28,835 bases of DNA from assembly GCA_034437795.1 (NCBI GenBank), contig DAOTTI010000066.1, positions 1 to 28,835 on the forward strand, in the 5' to 3' direction. The position numbers and the translations under genes were made by a program. Source of the DNA: DAOTTI01 sp034437795 (GTDB lineage: Bacteria > Chloroflexota > UBA11872 > UBA12225). Positions within the stretch are counted from its first letter, which is position 1. Every line of letters begins with the position of its first letter. Of this stretch, positions 6,458 to 14,677 are shown one piece after another. A model generated the notes under the pieces. That model saw nothing but the letters and a program-made list of their open reading frames with translations. It was not told the origin of the DNA and did not search any database.

Positions 6458-7813
6458 ATGGCGACGACGATCAAACTGAGCCGACGCAGTGTGCTCGTCG
6501 GTGTCGTCTTGGTGCCGGCGAGTGGCGGCATCGTCGCTGCCTGCGCCGGACCAGGCGCGACGACGACCCCAGGCACGCCGGCGGCTGCCAAAGGGCCCGT
6601 GACGATCGAGGTGCTGACCCGCGCTGGCGTCGCCAGCCCGACCGGCCACAGCCAGTACTATGCCAGCATCACGCCGCGGCTCTTTACGCCCCAGACGAAC
6701 ATCACCGTCACGTTCATCGACGCTCAGCCGAACGTGCACGAGAAGCTACTCGTGCTCGCCGCCGGCGGCACCCTGCCAGACGTCTCCTGGTTTGGCGTCG
6801 TGGCCGATGGGTCGGGCGGGCCGGAAGCTGCGGACAAGGGCATCTTCAAGCCCCTGGATGAACTGGCCAGGAAGGACAGCAAGTTCGATCTCAAGCCGTA
6901 CTTCAAGGCCCTGCTCGATGCCTTCTCGGTCAAGGGGAAGCTGTATGCCCTGCCGACCCACGGCCACTACGGTACGAACGTGCTCTACTACAACGCCAAC
7001 CTAACCAAGGCCGCGGGCGTCAGCGTGCCTCAGGACGGGACCTGGACGATCGATGACCTGATCACCGCCGCGCAGCGCATCGTGCGCCGGCAGGACGATG
7101 TCTGGGGCTACTACCCGGGCACGGACATCAGTGAGTTCGGCGTCTTCTACCTGCGCCAGTTCGGCGGGGAGCTCCTGGATGAAGCGGGTAAGCGCTGCCT
7201 GCTGGACAGCGCCGAATCGCGCGCGGGCCTGGAGTGGGTGGCGAACACGCGGGCCAAGTTCCAGGTGATCGACAATCTCTACCGCGACGGCGGGCAGGGG
7301 CGCATCTTCGAGGCGGGGCAGCTCGGCTTCTTCAATGCCACGCCGGCCCAGGTGGCGCTGTACAAGAAGCCGGGGCAGGAGATCATCAAGTTCGAGCTGG
7401 GCGTGGCGCTCTTCCCCAGGGGGCCGGGTGGGCGGCGGGGCACCCAGGCGTCAGGGTCCGGCATGGGCCTGACCGATACCAAGAAGCAGGAGGCGTCCTG
7501 GGAGTGGATCAAGTTCATTACCAGCAAAGAGGTCGGCGTCCTGGGCGTGACTGAAGGCGGCGCCGGTAGCCCCGGCGGGCGCACCGACGTCTGGAACGAT
7601 CCGCGCTTCCTGGCCTTTGACCCCATCTACGCCACGATCATCAGGGCGTACCCGCAGGGCGCCGGCTCTATGCGTCTACCGGCCAATCACCGGCGCAACG
7701 ACCTGATCAAGGTCGTGAACGAGGAGATTGGCGAACTCTACCGCGGCAACGCCAGTGTGACGGAAGCGACGTCCAGGGCCGTGCAGCGGGCAAACGCCGT
7801 GCTCAGTTCGTAA
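6458..7813 (+). CDS. Extracellular solute-binding lipoprotein, family 1 (sugar-type), 451 aa
   Basis: This lipoprotein captures a solute, probably a sugar or sugar derivative, outside the membrane for an ABC importer. I placed the start at 6458, just after GAAGGAGG and directly before the export signal. Arg9-Arg10 in LSRRSVLVG form a twin-arginine motif, a hydrophobic stretch follows, and lipobox IVAAC puts the lipidated cysteine at 29, followed by a Thr/Ala/Pro linker. The mature part has the two-lobe family 1 pattern, including LPDVSWFG, YALPTHGHYGTNVLYYNANL and EASWEWIKFITSKE. No permease or ATPase gene accompanies it, so it must share a transport channel encoded elsewhere or act as a sensor. 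Three dehydrogenase or cupin genes follow on the same strand. The nearest is 65 bases away. Confidence 0.92.
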   Translation: MATTIKLSRRSVLVGVVLVPASGGIVAACAGPGATTTPGTPAAAKGPVTIEVLTRAGVASPTGHSQYYASITPRLFTPQTNITVTFIDAQPNVHEKLLVLAAGGTLPDVSWFGVVADGSGGPEAADKGIFKPLDELARKDSKFDLKPYFKALLDAFSVKGKLYALPTHGHYGTNVLYYNANLTKAAGVSVPQDGTWTIDDLITAAQRIVRRQDDVWGYYPGTDISEFGVFYLRQFGGELLDEAGKRCLLDSAESRAGLEWVANTRAKFQVIDNLYRDGGQGRIFEAGQLGFFNATPAQVALYKKPGQEIIKFELGVALFPRGPGGRRGTQASGSGMGLTDTKKQEASWEWIKFITSKEVGVLGVTEGGAGSPGGRTDVWNDPRFLAFDPIYATIIRAYPQGAGSMRLPANHRRNDLIKVVNEEIGELYRGNASVTEATSRAVQRANAVLSS

Positions 7814-7878
7814 GCTCGTTTCGGCCCTTTCCCTGACTACTTCAACCTGTTGGTGACTTCATACGTGGGAGCTGGCTT

Positions 7879-9063
7879 GTGACGGAGAGAGACCCGCGCA
7901 TCCGCGTCGGCGTGATCGGCGCCGGCAGTATCGCCCAGATCATGCACCTGCCGTATCTGCGGGAGCTGGATGATCGCTTCGCCATCAGCGCCCTGTGCGA
8001 CGTCTCCCCCAGCACGCTGCAGGTGGTCGGCGAGCGCTACGGCGTCCCCGAAGGGGCCCGCTTCACCGACTATCGTGACCTCTGCGCCAGCGATCTGGTC
8101 GACGCGGTGCTCGTCTGCACCAGCGGCTCGCACGTGCCCGCGGCGATTGCGGCGCTGGAGGCCGGCAAGCACGTCCTGGTGGAGAAGCCCCTGTGTTACC
8201 GCCTGGATGAGGCCGACGCCTTTGTGGCGGCGGCGCGGGAGGCGCGCCAGCGAGCCGGCACCGTCGCCCTGCTGGCCTACATGAAGCGCTTCGATCCCGG
8301 CTACCAGTATGGCCAGCGCCTGGTGCGCCCGCTGGCCGAGCGGGGCGACATCCGCTTCGTCGATGCCCGCCACATCCACCCCAGCAATGACCTGTACACG
8401 GCCCACCATCCCGTCTACCGCGGACGCGACGTGCCGGAGGCGGTCCGCGAGCAAGCGCGGCGCGCGCATGACGCCGCCGTGGCCCATTCGCTGGGGAGAA
8501 GCGCGTCGCCGGCCTTGCGCCGCGCCTTCGGGGGCATGATGGGCTCCTCTATCCACGACGTGTACTGCCTGACCGGCTTGCTTGGCCGGCCGGAAGAGAT
8601 CATCGCCTCTGAGGCGTGGGACGGCGGGCGCTGCTGGAGTGCCCTCTTTCGCTATCCCAACGGCGTGCGCGTCAGCTACGCCTGGATCGATGTCCGCCAG
8701 GTACGCGAGTTCAGGCAGGAGTTTGCCTGCTTTGGGTCAGAGACGCGCGTGACCATCACCTTTCCCTCGCCCTTCCTGAAGTCGGCCCCGACCATCGTCA
8801 CCGTGCAGGGTATGGAGCCGCCGCCCGACCATCCCGCGCCGTACGGCCGGCCGCCGGACGAGCCCGGCTGGCCGGACGGGACGCCGGTCCACTGGGAGCG
8901 CCGCGTGACCGCCTCCTACGAAGAGGCCTTCAAGCGGGAATGGATCCACTTCCACGCCTGCATTACCCGCGGAGTGACGCCCCTGATCGGGTCGGAGGAG
9001 GCGCGCGCCGACACCGCGTTCGTCATCGAGTGGGCGCGCGCGACGCGCACGTCCCGCGCCTGA
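7879..9063 (+). CDS. Gfo/Idh/MocA family NAD(P)-dependent oxidoreductase, 394 aa
   Basis: Enzymes of this family oxidise or reduce hydroxyl groups of sugars, inositols and related compounds. The N-terminal Rossmann motif GVIGAGSIA is at 11–19 and the hallmark EKP, which supplies the catalytic lysine, at 102–104. The C-terminal alpha/beta domain carries SSIHDVYCLTGLLG with His226, the usual catalytic histidine. The aspartate normally four residues before this His is replaced (Gly222 in my alignment), which may alter catalysis. I used the GTG at 7879 because the Rossmann fold begins ten residues later and GGGAG precedes it. It lies between a sugar-type binding protein and a cupin, so oxidation of the imported compound is the natural guess. 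The exact substrate is unknown. Confidence 0.92.
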   Translation: MTERDPRIRVGVIGAGSIAQIMHLPYLRELDDRFAISALCDVSPSTLQVVGERYGVPEGARFTDYRDLCASDLVDAVLVCTSGSHVPAAIAALEAGKHVLVEKPLCYRLDEADAFVAAAREARQRAGTVALLAYMKRFDPGYQYGQRLVRPLAERGDIRFVDARHIHPSNDLYTAHHPVYRGRDVPEAVREQARRAHDAAVAHSLGRSASPALRRAFGGMMGSSIHDVYCLTGLLGRPEEIIASEAWDGGRCWSALFRYPNGVRVSYAWIDVRQVREFRQEFACFGSETRVTITFPSPFLKSAPTIVTVQGMEPPPDHPAPYGRPPDEPGWPDGTPVHWERRVTASYEEAFKREWIHFHACITRGVTPLIGSEEARADTAFVIEWARATRTSRA

Positions 9064-9136
9064 ACGAGGTAATTGGGTCACGAGACCGAGTGACGTGAAA
9101 TGAGTCGCGAGAGTGAGAGCGTGAAGGAGCAAGGCC

Positions 9137-9577
9137 GTGCCGGCACAGACCTTTGATTGGCGAGACGATCCCACGGGCACCATCATCGCCGTCCCGCAGG
9201 TGCGGGCGCGGTTTATTCGCGTCGAGCCGGGCCAGCCGGCGGGGAACTTTCATAGCCACGAGGAATCGGAGGCCGTCGAGACGTGGGTGGTGCTCGAAGG
9301 CCAGGTGCGGTTCGAGTTCGAGCACGGCGAGGTGATCGCCGGCCCCGGCCAGGCGGTGGTGGCCTTCCCTCATGAGAAGCACCGTGTGAGCTGCGCCGGC
9401 GACGAGCCTGCCGTCTACTTCCTGACCGTCTCGCCGCATCGCTCGCCAACGCACACCCACTACGATGCGCAGGGGAATCGCCTGCCCAGCCGGCCCGGCG
9501 TCACCCATCCCACCTGGCAGGGCAGGCCGGCGATGGGCGTCACGGGCGAGAGCGGGGCACCTGGGACCGAGAGCTGA
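9137..9577 (+). CDS. Small single-domain cupin protein, 146 aa
   Basis: This is a metal-binding beta-barrel protein, either a sugar isomerase, epimerase or dioxygenase-like enzyme or a ligand-binding accessory. Cupin motif 1 reads GNFHSHEESEAVETWVVLEG, with His39, His41 and Glu45 or Glu48 as probable metal ligands. Motif 2 (PHEKHRV) supplies His82. The 40-residue tail after the barrel is Pro/Gly-rich. The GTG start follows AAGGAGC with seven bases of spacing. The gene follows the Gfo/Idh gene by 73 bases and precedes a 2-hydroxyacid dehydrogenase, consistent with one pathway. The barrel assignment is firm. A specific reaction cannot be read from the sequence. Confidence 0.85.
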   Translation: MPAQTFDWRDDPTGTIIAVPQVRARFIRVEPGQPAGNFHSHEESEAVETWVVLEGQVRFEFEHGEVIAGPGQAVVAFPHEKHRVSCAGDEPAVYFLTVSPHRSPTHTHYDAQGNRLPSRPGVTHPTWQGRPAMGVTGESGAPGTES

Positions 9578-9726
9578 ACGCGGGGGACGCCCCATGCTCC
9601 TGACGCGTTTGCTCAGGATCGCCCCAGATGCAATGGGTCGAAGCGTCCCGCAGCATCTTTGTGGATGCACGCGGGGGCCGGCCGGCTCCCGGCGCTGAGC
9701 CGGGCTGCACGGAGAACGGAGGTGCG

Positions 9727-10674
9727 ATGTCTGTCGTTGTGGCCTATCCATTGACCGAGGCGCAGCTGGCCCGCATCAGGGGCGCCGCCGGCCCGATGCC
9801 GGTCGTGGTCGCGACGGACGGAGCATCGCTGTTGCGGGCGATTGAGGATGCGGAGGTCTTGTTCGGCCGCCTGACGCCGGCGCTGCTGGCGCGGGCCGGG
9901 CGGCTGCGCTGGGTGCAGACGCAGGGGGCAGGGGTCGATGGCCTGCTTTTTCCGGAGCTCGTCGCCAGCGACGTGATCCTCACCAGCGAGAAGGGCCACG
10001 TCGGCACGCACCTGGCGGAGCATGCCTTTGCGCTGCTGCTGGCGCTGACCCGTAGCGTGGCGCCAGCCATCCGCCAGCCGGGGCGCTGGGATCACCGTAT
10101 GGCCCTGCGGGCGGCGACCTGGGAGCTGGTCGATAAGACCATGGGCATCGTTGGGCTGGGGGGCACAGGCAAGGCGGTGGCGGAGCGGGCGCGGGGCTTT
10201 GGCCTGCGGCTGCTTGCCGTCGATCCGGAGCCGGTGGCGCCGCCGCCGGGTGTGGAGGCGGTGTGGCGGATGGACCGCTTCTATACCTTGCTGGAGCAGT
10301 CCAACATTGTGGTCATCTGCGCGCCCCTGACCGCCGAGACCCGCGGCCTGTTCAATCGCGAGGCCTTCAGCCACATGCGGCCGCACGCCATTTTGATCAA
10401 CGTCACCCGCGGCGCGATCGTCGACGGCGAGGCGCTGGTGGAGGCCCTGCAGCAGGGCCGGCTGGGCGGCGCCGGTCTAGACGTAACGCCGGTAGAGCCG
10501 CTGCCGCCAGAGCACCCGCTGTGGCGCCTGCCGAACGTGGTGATCACGCCGCACGTCGCCGGTGGCTCGCCATTGCGCCAGGATCGCGTAGTGGACCTCT
10601 TCTGCGCCAACCTGCGGCGCTTCCGCGCCGGCCAACCAATGGACGGCGTGATCGACAAGGCCAAGGGGTACTGA
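9727..10674 (+). CDS. D-isomer-specific 2-hydroxyacid dehydrogenase, 315 aa
   Basis: The enzyme interconverts a D-2-hydroxyacid and a 2-oxoacid with NAD(P). The nucleotide-binding motif GLGGTG is at 143–148. The catalytic triad is visible as Arg228 (INVTRGAIVD), Glu257 (DVTPVEPLP) and His276 (VVITPHVAGG). The length is typical. The start is the ATG at 9727, immediately behind GGAGAACGGAGG; an upstream extension in frame lacks family homology. The shape is closest to glyoxylate/hydroxypyruvate reductase-like members, but substrate class is uncertain. It closes the run of genes that begins with the binding protein at 6458, and an independent promoter for the next operon follows directly. Confidence 0.93.
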   Translation: MSVVVAYPLTEAQLARIRGAAGPMPVVVATDGASLLRAIEDAEVLFGRLTPALLARAGRLRWVQTQGAGVDGLLFPELVASDVILTSEKGHVGTHLAEHAFALLLALTRSVAPAIRQPGRWDHRMALRAATWELVDKTMGIVGLGGTGKAVAERARGFGLRLLAVDPEPVAPPPGVEAVWRMDRFYTLLEQSNIVVICAPLTAETRGLFNREAFSHMRPHAILINVTRGAIVDGEALVEALQQGRLGGAGLDVTPVEPLPPEHPLWRLPNVVITPHVAGGSPLRQDRVVDLFCANLRRFRAGQPMDGVIDKAKGY

Positions 10675-10681
10675 AGCGCGG

Positions 10682-10711
10682 TTGACCCACTGGCGCTGCC
10701 CGGCGTACAAT
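10682..10711 (+). promoter_or_regulatory. Sigma-70-type promoter upstream of the DUF4242/ABC operon
   Basis: TTGACC (10682–10687) and TACAAT (10706–10711) are separated by 18 bases, each one mismatch from consensus. Transcription would begin near 10718, inside the AT-rich direct repeat TTAAGTTAAGTAAG (10717–10730), leaving about 95 bases of leader before the first start codon. The repeat at the expected start site could be an operator. This AT-rich patch stands out in the surrounding GC-rich DNA. Confidence 0.7.
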
Positions 10712-10812
10712 TCCCCTTAAGTTAAGTAAGACAATCCACTTAGTGCACAAGAGGTCGCCTGCCCGGCGTGGCGCGGGCAGGGCCCCGTGGTGCGCTGGGA
10801 GGTAGGTGATCC

Positions 10813-11370
10813 ATGCCGCTCTTTCTCCTGGAGTATCCGGCGTCCGCCCGCAGGCGCGAGGAGCTGCAGCCGCTCTTCGAGCAGGTCGCCGGCGCCATCA
10901 GGCGCAGCGGGGGCGAGTTGATCGAGGCCCAGGTGCCGACTGACCTGGAGCGGGCGTACATCGTCGTGGAGCACCGCGATGAGTCTGCAGTGCAGGCCGC
11001 CCTGGGGGAAGGCGGGGTGCCGCCCAGGGGCGTGGCCCAGGTCCGGCTGGTGGGCGCCACGCTGGATGAGGTCAAGGCCGCGCGGGGGCAGGCCGAGTAC
11101 CTGGTGGAGTGGGACTTCCCCGCCGGCCTGACTATGGAGGCCTACCTGGAGCGCAAGAAGGCGAAGGCGCCCCTCTACGCCCAGGTGCCGGAAGTGCGCT
11201 TCCTGCGCACCTACGTCTGTGAGGATATGAGCAAGTGCCTCTGTCTCTACCAGGCGCCGGACGAGGCCTGGGTGCGCCGCGCGCGGGAGGTCGTGAGCAC
11301 CCCCATCAGCCGGCTGTCGCGGCTGGCCCCCGCCGCCGCGCCGGCGTCCGCCGGAGCCGGACGTGACTGA
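10813..11370 (+). CDS. DUF4242-like two-domain ferredoxin-fold protein, 185 aa
   Basis: The C-terminal half (about residues 95–172) matches the DUF4242 pattern: YLVEWDFPAGLTMEAYLE, then EVRFLRTYVCEDMSKCLCL, APDEAWVRRAREV and the P-I-S-R-L ending. A characterised family member, SCO4226 of Streptomyces, binds nickel. The N-terminal half (MPLFLLEYP...) looks like a second, diverged ferredoxin-like repeat. Three cysteines cluster at 136, 142 and 144 and could bind a metal or thiol. The start follows GGGAGGTAGGTG. It is the first gene behind a strong promoter and overlaps the flavoprotein gene by eight bases, so the two are probably translated together. Function is unknown; metal binding or a monooxygenase accessory role are both possible. 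Confidence 0.72.
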   Translation: MPLFLLEYPASARRREELQPLFEQVAGAIRRSGGELIEAQVPTDLERAYIVVEHRDESAVQAALGEGGVPPRGVAQVRLVGATLDEVKAARGQAEYLVEWDFPAGLTMEAYLERKKAKAPLYAQVPEVRFLRTYVCEDMSKCLCLYQAPDEAWVRRAREVVSTPISRLSRLAPAAAPASAGAGRD

Positions 11371-12496
11371 CCTTCTTGAGCGTCCCCACATCGAAGACGC
11401 GGGGGCGGAGGCTGCGGTGTTCCTGCTGGAGCCGGCGGCTCGGGAGGAGCTGGCCGGCTTTCTGGAGCCCCGCGCCGGCGCTGTCGACGCCGTCGAGAGC
11501 GCGCCGGCCAGCGAGGCCCGGATCCGCGAGGGGCTAACCTTCCTCAACGCCCAGGTGCTGCCGGGCGCCGGAGACGAGGACCGGCCCAACGCGGACCTGG
11601 GGCGCGTGGCGCGGACCATCGCCACCGCCGCCTTCTCGGACCTGAGCACGGCCTTTACGCTCTGGTGCCACCGTATGGTGCTGGAGTACCTCTCCTGCGC
11701 GCCGCGCGGGTCGTTCCTCCGCACGGACGTCCTGCCCCGCGTGTGGCGTACAGAGTGGCTCGGCTCGACGGCGCTGGCCGCCGCCATGGCCCATTGCGTC
11801 GCCGGCACGCCGCTGCCCGTCACCTGGCGGCGGGAGGGGGACGCGATCGCCATTGACGGGCGCGTGAGCTGGGCCTCCAATCTCTACCCGCCCCGCTTCG
11901 TGATGGTGACGGCGGCCGCGCACGTGGACGATGGCCGGGAGGTGATCGTCGCCCTTCGGGGCGATACGCCGGGCCTGAAGATCGATCCGTATCCCAGGCT
12001 GCTGGCCTTGCAGGCCACGGGCAGCTCGTCGGTGGCGCTACGTGGCGTCCGCGTCACGGACGAGTGGCTGATCACCGGCCAGTTCGCGCCCTTCGTGGCC
12101 CGCGTGCGGCCGGTCTTTCTGATCCTGCAGAGCAGCTTCTGCTGGGGGCTGGGCTACCGGTCCCTGGTGGAGGCGCGGGCCGGGCTACGGGGCGTGGCCG
12201 AGGTGTTCAGCGACGACCTGGCGCAGCTGGAGCGACGCGCTGGGCACCTGGCCACGCAACTGGCGACGGCGGCCGGCACGGGCGGGGCCGGCGTCCCGAT
12301 CCGCGATCTGGTGCAGCTACGCCTGGACTGCGCGCAGCTGGCGACGGCGGCGGTGGCCCTGGAGGCGAAGATCGTCGGGGGCCGCGGCTACGCCATGGCC
12401 AGCGCCACGGCCCGCCGCCTGCGAGAGGCGGCCTTCATTCCCATTCAGGCGCCAACGGAGGGGCAGCTCCGGTGGGAACTCTCGCGCTCCGCGTAA
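11363..12496 (+). CDS. Acyl-CoA dehydrogenase-fold flavoprotein (DszC/SfnB-like), 377 aa
   Basis: The three-domain acyl-CoA dehydrogenase layout is visible. A helical N-terminal part comes first. The middle beta domain carries TGSSSVALRGVRVTDEW, and the C-terminal helices end in GGRGYAMASATARRLREAAF and then APTEGQLRWEL. Members near ABC importers of the sulfonate type are often flavin-dependent monooxygenases such as DszC or SfnB/SfnC-like sulfur-scavenging enzymes, rather than beta-oxidation enzymes. No CoA-pathway genes are nearby here. The GTG start at 11363 is preceded by GGAG at six bases and overlaps the previous gene. Its own last 25 bases overlap the ATPase gene. I infer oxidation of the compound imported by the downstream transporter; the substrate is unknown. 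Confidence 0.75.
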   Translation: MTDLLERPHIEDAGAEAAVFLLEPAAREELAGFLEPRAGAVDAVESAPASEARIREGLTFLNAQVLPGAGDEDRPNADLGRVARTIATAAFSDLSTAFTLWCHRMVLEYLSCAPRGSFLRTDVLPRVWRTEWLGSTALAAAMAHCVAGTPLPVTWRREGDAIAIDGRVSWASNLYPPRFVMVTAAAHVDDGREVIVALRGDTPGLKIDPYPRLLALQATGSSSVALRGVRVTDEWLITGQFAPFVARVRPVFLILQSSFCWGLGYRSLVEARAGLRGVAEVFSDDLAQLERRAGHLATQLATAAGTGGAGVPIRDLVQLRLDCAQLATAAVALEAKIVGGRGYAMASATARRLREAAFIPIQAPTEGQLRWELSRSA

Positions 12497-13377
12497 GCGG
12501 CGGCACCAAGCGCTACCAGCGCCACGGCCATGACGTGGTCGTCTTCGAAGGGCTGGACCTGGCAGTGGAGGCCGGCGAGGTGTTCGTGCTGCTGGGCCCC
12601 AGCGGCTGCGGGAAGTCGACCCTGCTGCGCGTCCTGGCAGGGCTGGAGCCCCTCAGCGCCGGGCGCGTCGAGGTGGCCGGCGCTCCGGTGGGGCGCGCCG
12701 ATCCGGCTACGGAACAGGCGGGAGCGGAAGCGCCTGCGGCGAACCCAGCGCGTAATGCCGGTGGGGCCCCGGCGAACGGCCGCGCTGCGGTCGGGATCGT
12801 CTTTCAGGATGCCCTGCTCCTGCCCTGGCTCACCGTGGCGGAGAACGTGGCCCTCGGCCTGCGGTACCGTGCCAACCGCGCGGCCCGCGCCACGGAAACA
12901 GTCGAGCAGATCCTGCACGACTTTGGCCTGACGGCCGTGGCCGGCGCCTACCCTGGCGAGCTTTCGGGCGGGCAGGCGCAGCGGGCCAGCCTGGCGCGCA
13001 CCATCATCACCCGCCCATCCATCCTGCTGCTTGATGAGCCGTTCGGCGCCCTGGACCCGCGCACCCGCGCCGCCCTCCAGGACTGGCTGCTGGACGTGGT
13101 CCGGCAGCGTGGGCTGACCGTGGTGTTCGTCACCCACGACGTGGACGAGGCGCTCTACCTGGGCGATCGGGTGGCGCTGATGTCACCGCGCCCGGGCCGG
13201 ATCATCCGGGTGTGGGACGTGCGCCCGCACTGGCGCGAGGGCGCCGGCTGGGGCCAGGCCGACGGCCGCCACCGGCGCGGGACCGATGACCGGCTGCTGG
13301 CCATCCGGCGCGAGATCCTGGCGCAGTACCAGACCGACGTGCCGGCCGCCACCGCGCCGGCAAGCTGGGTCATCTGA
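12472..13377 (+). CDS. ABC transporter ATPase, SsuB/TauB type, 301 aa
   Basis: This is the cytoplasmic ATPase powering the importer encoded by the next two genes. Walker A is GPSGCGKST (42–50), the Q-loop glutamine is Gln112, the signature LSGGQ is at 164–168, Walker B with catalytic Glu is LLLDEP (185–190), and the H-loop His is 222. An Ala/Gly/Pro-rich insert of about 25 residues (79–104) sits between Walker A and the Q-loop and is absent from ordinary family members. The GTG start at 12472 follows ACGGAGGGG at suitable spacing and lies inside the end of the preceding gene, indicating translational coupling. A longer frame from 12064 is only a shadow of that gene. The family imports nitrate, sulfonates, taurine or pyrimidine precursors. 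Confidence 0.92.
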   Translation: MGTLALRVSGGTKRYQRHGHDVVVFEGLDLAVEAGEVFVLLGPSGCGKSTLLRVLAGLEPLSAGRVEVAGAPVGRADPATEQAGAEAPAANPARNAGGAPANGRAAVGIVFQDALLLPWLTVAENVALGLRYRANRAARATETVEQILHDFGLTAVAGAYPGELSGGQAQRASLARTIITRPSILLLDEPFGALDPRTRAALQDWLLDVVRQRGLTVVFVTHDVDEALYLGDRVALMSPRPGRIIRVWDVRPHWREGAGWGQADGRHRRGTDDRLLAIRREILAQYQTDVPAATAPASWVI

Positions 13378-13403
13378 ACGGTGGTCATTGAGAGGAGATG
13401 GCG

Positions 13404-14627
13404 ATGGTTGACGATGCGGCGATCAGGGCGAAGACGCGTCGCGACGCGCTCCGACAGCTGGGCATCTGGGCGCCGGCGGCGGGCGTGGGGGTGCTCGGCG
13501 CCTGCGGCCAGGGGGCGGCCCCGCGGCCCGGGGGGCCGGCCACTCCGGGGCAGCCGGAGAGCAAGACCCTGCGCATCGGCTACCTGCCCATTACCGATGC
13601 CACGCCCCTGCTGCTGGCCCATGCCCAGAGCCTGTTTGCAGCTGAGGGGCTGGAGGCGCCCCGCCCGACGCTCTTCCGCGGCTGGTCGCAGCTGGCCGAG
13701 GCCTTCCAGGCGCGCCAGGTGGACGTGGTCCACATCTTGATGCCCACCGCCGTGTGGATGCGCTTCGGGCAGAGCTTCCCCGTCAAGCTCGTGGCCTGGA
13801 ATCACACCGACGGCTCCGCCTTTACCGTGGCCAACAGCGTCAGGTCCCTGGACGATCTGGCCGGCAAGACGGTGGGCATCCCCTTCTGGTACTCCATCCA
13901 TAACCTGGTGCTACAGCTCCTGCTGCGCAAGGGCGGGCTGAAGCCGGTCACCCGAGGCGAGCCGTCGGCGTCTGAGCGCACGGTCAAGCTGGTAGTTATG
14001 GCCCCGCCGGACATGCCGCCGGCGCTGGCCAACGGCACCATCGCCGGGTACATCGTGGCCGATCCCTTCAATGCCGTGGCGGAGGTCAACCAGGTGGGGC
14101 GCGTGTTCCGGTTTACCGGCGACGCGTGGCTCAACCACGCCTGCTGCGTGGTGATCATGCACGAGGAGGACACCGTCAAGCGCCCGCAGTGGGCCCAGGC
14201 GGTGGTCAACGCCATCGCCAAGGCGCAGCTCTTCGCGCGGGAGAACCGCAAGGAGACCGCCCGCATCCTTTCTAAGGACGGGGCGGACTACCTCCCCCAG
14301 CCGCTGCCCGTGATCGAGCGGGCCCTCGCCTACTACGACCGCGCCGAATACGGGCCGACCCGGGCGGTGGAGCACCCCGACTGGCCGAATAACCGCATCG
14401 ACTTCCAACCTTTCCCGTTCCCCAGCTACACCGAGGAGCTGGTCAGGCTGCTGCGGGAGACGGTCGTGGACGGCGACAACGCCTTTCTCAAGACGCTCGA
14501 TCCGAAGCAGGCGCACGGCACGTTGGTGGACGACCGCTTCGCTCGGGCGGCGATCAAGGCCGCTGGCGGACCGGCCAGGTTCGGCCTGCCGGAGAGCCTG
14601 ACCAGGACGGAGCGGATCGCGCCGTAG
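13404..14627 (+). CDS. ABC substrate-binding lipoprotein, SsuA/NMT1 type, 407 aa
   Basis: This is the extracellular receptor of the importer. The export signal contains a twin-arginine-like TRRDALRQLG (11–20) and lipobox VLGAC with Cys34. The mature protein begins with KTLRIGYLPITDATPLLLAH, as in NrtA/SsuA/TauA-type receptors, then shows LFRGWSQLAEAFQARQVDVV and IAGYIVADPFNAVAEV. Two ATG codons are possible. I chose 13404 because AGGAG lies six bases before it, whereas it abuts the ATG at 13398 directly. The length is somewhat above the usual 320–350 because of the linker and a C-terminal extension. The ligand is not determined: sulfonate, nitrate, taurine or a hydroxymethyl-pyrimidine are all found in relatives. 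Confidence 0.9.
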   Translation: MVDDAAIRAKTRRDALRQLGIWAPAAGVGVLGACGQGAAPRPGGPATPGQPESKTLRIGYLPITDATPLLLAHAQSLFAAEGLEAPRPTLFRGWSQLAEAFQARQVDVVHILMPTAVWMRFGQSFPVKLVAWNHTDGSAFTVANSVRSLDDLAGKTVGIPFWYSIHNLVLQLLLRKGGLKPVTRGEPSASERTVKLVVMAPPDMPPALANGTIAGYIVADPFNAVAEVNQVGRVFRFTGDAWLNHACCVVIMHEEDTVKRPQWAQAVVNAIAKAQLFARENRKETARILSKDGADYLPQPLPVIERALAYYDRAEYGPTRAVEHPDWPNNRIDFQPFPFPSYTEELVRLLRETVVDGDNAFLKTLDPKQAHGTLVDDRFARAAIKAAGGPARFGLPESLTRTERIAP

Positions 14628-14677
14628 GTGCAGAGGTCCATGCACCCATTTGCCGCTTGCGATCTGGAACTTGCCGC

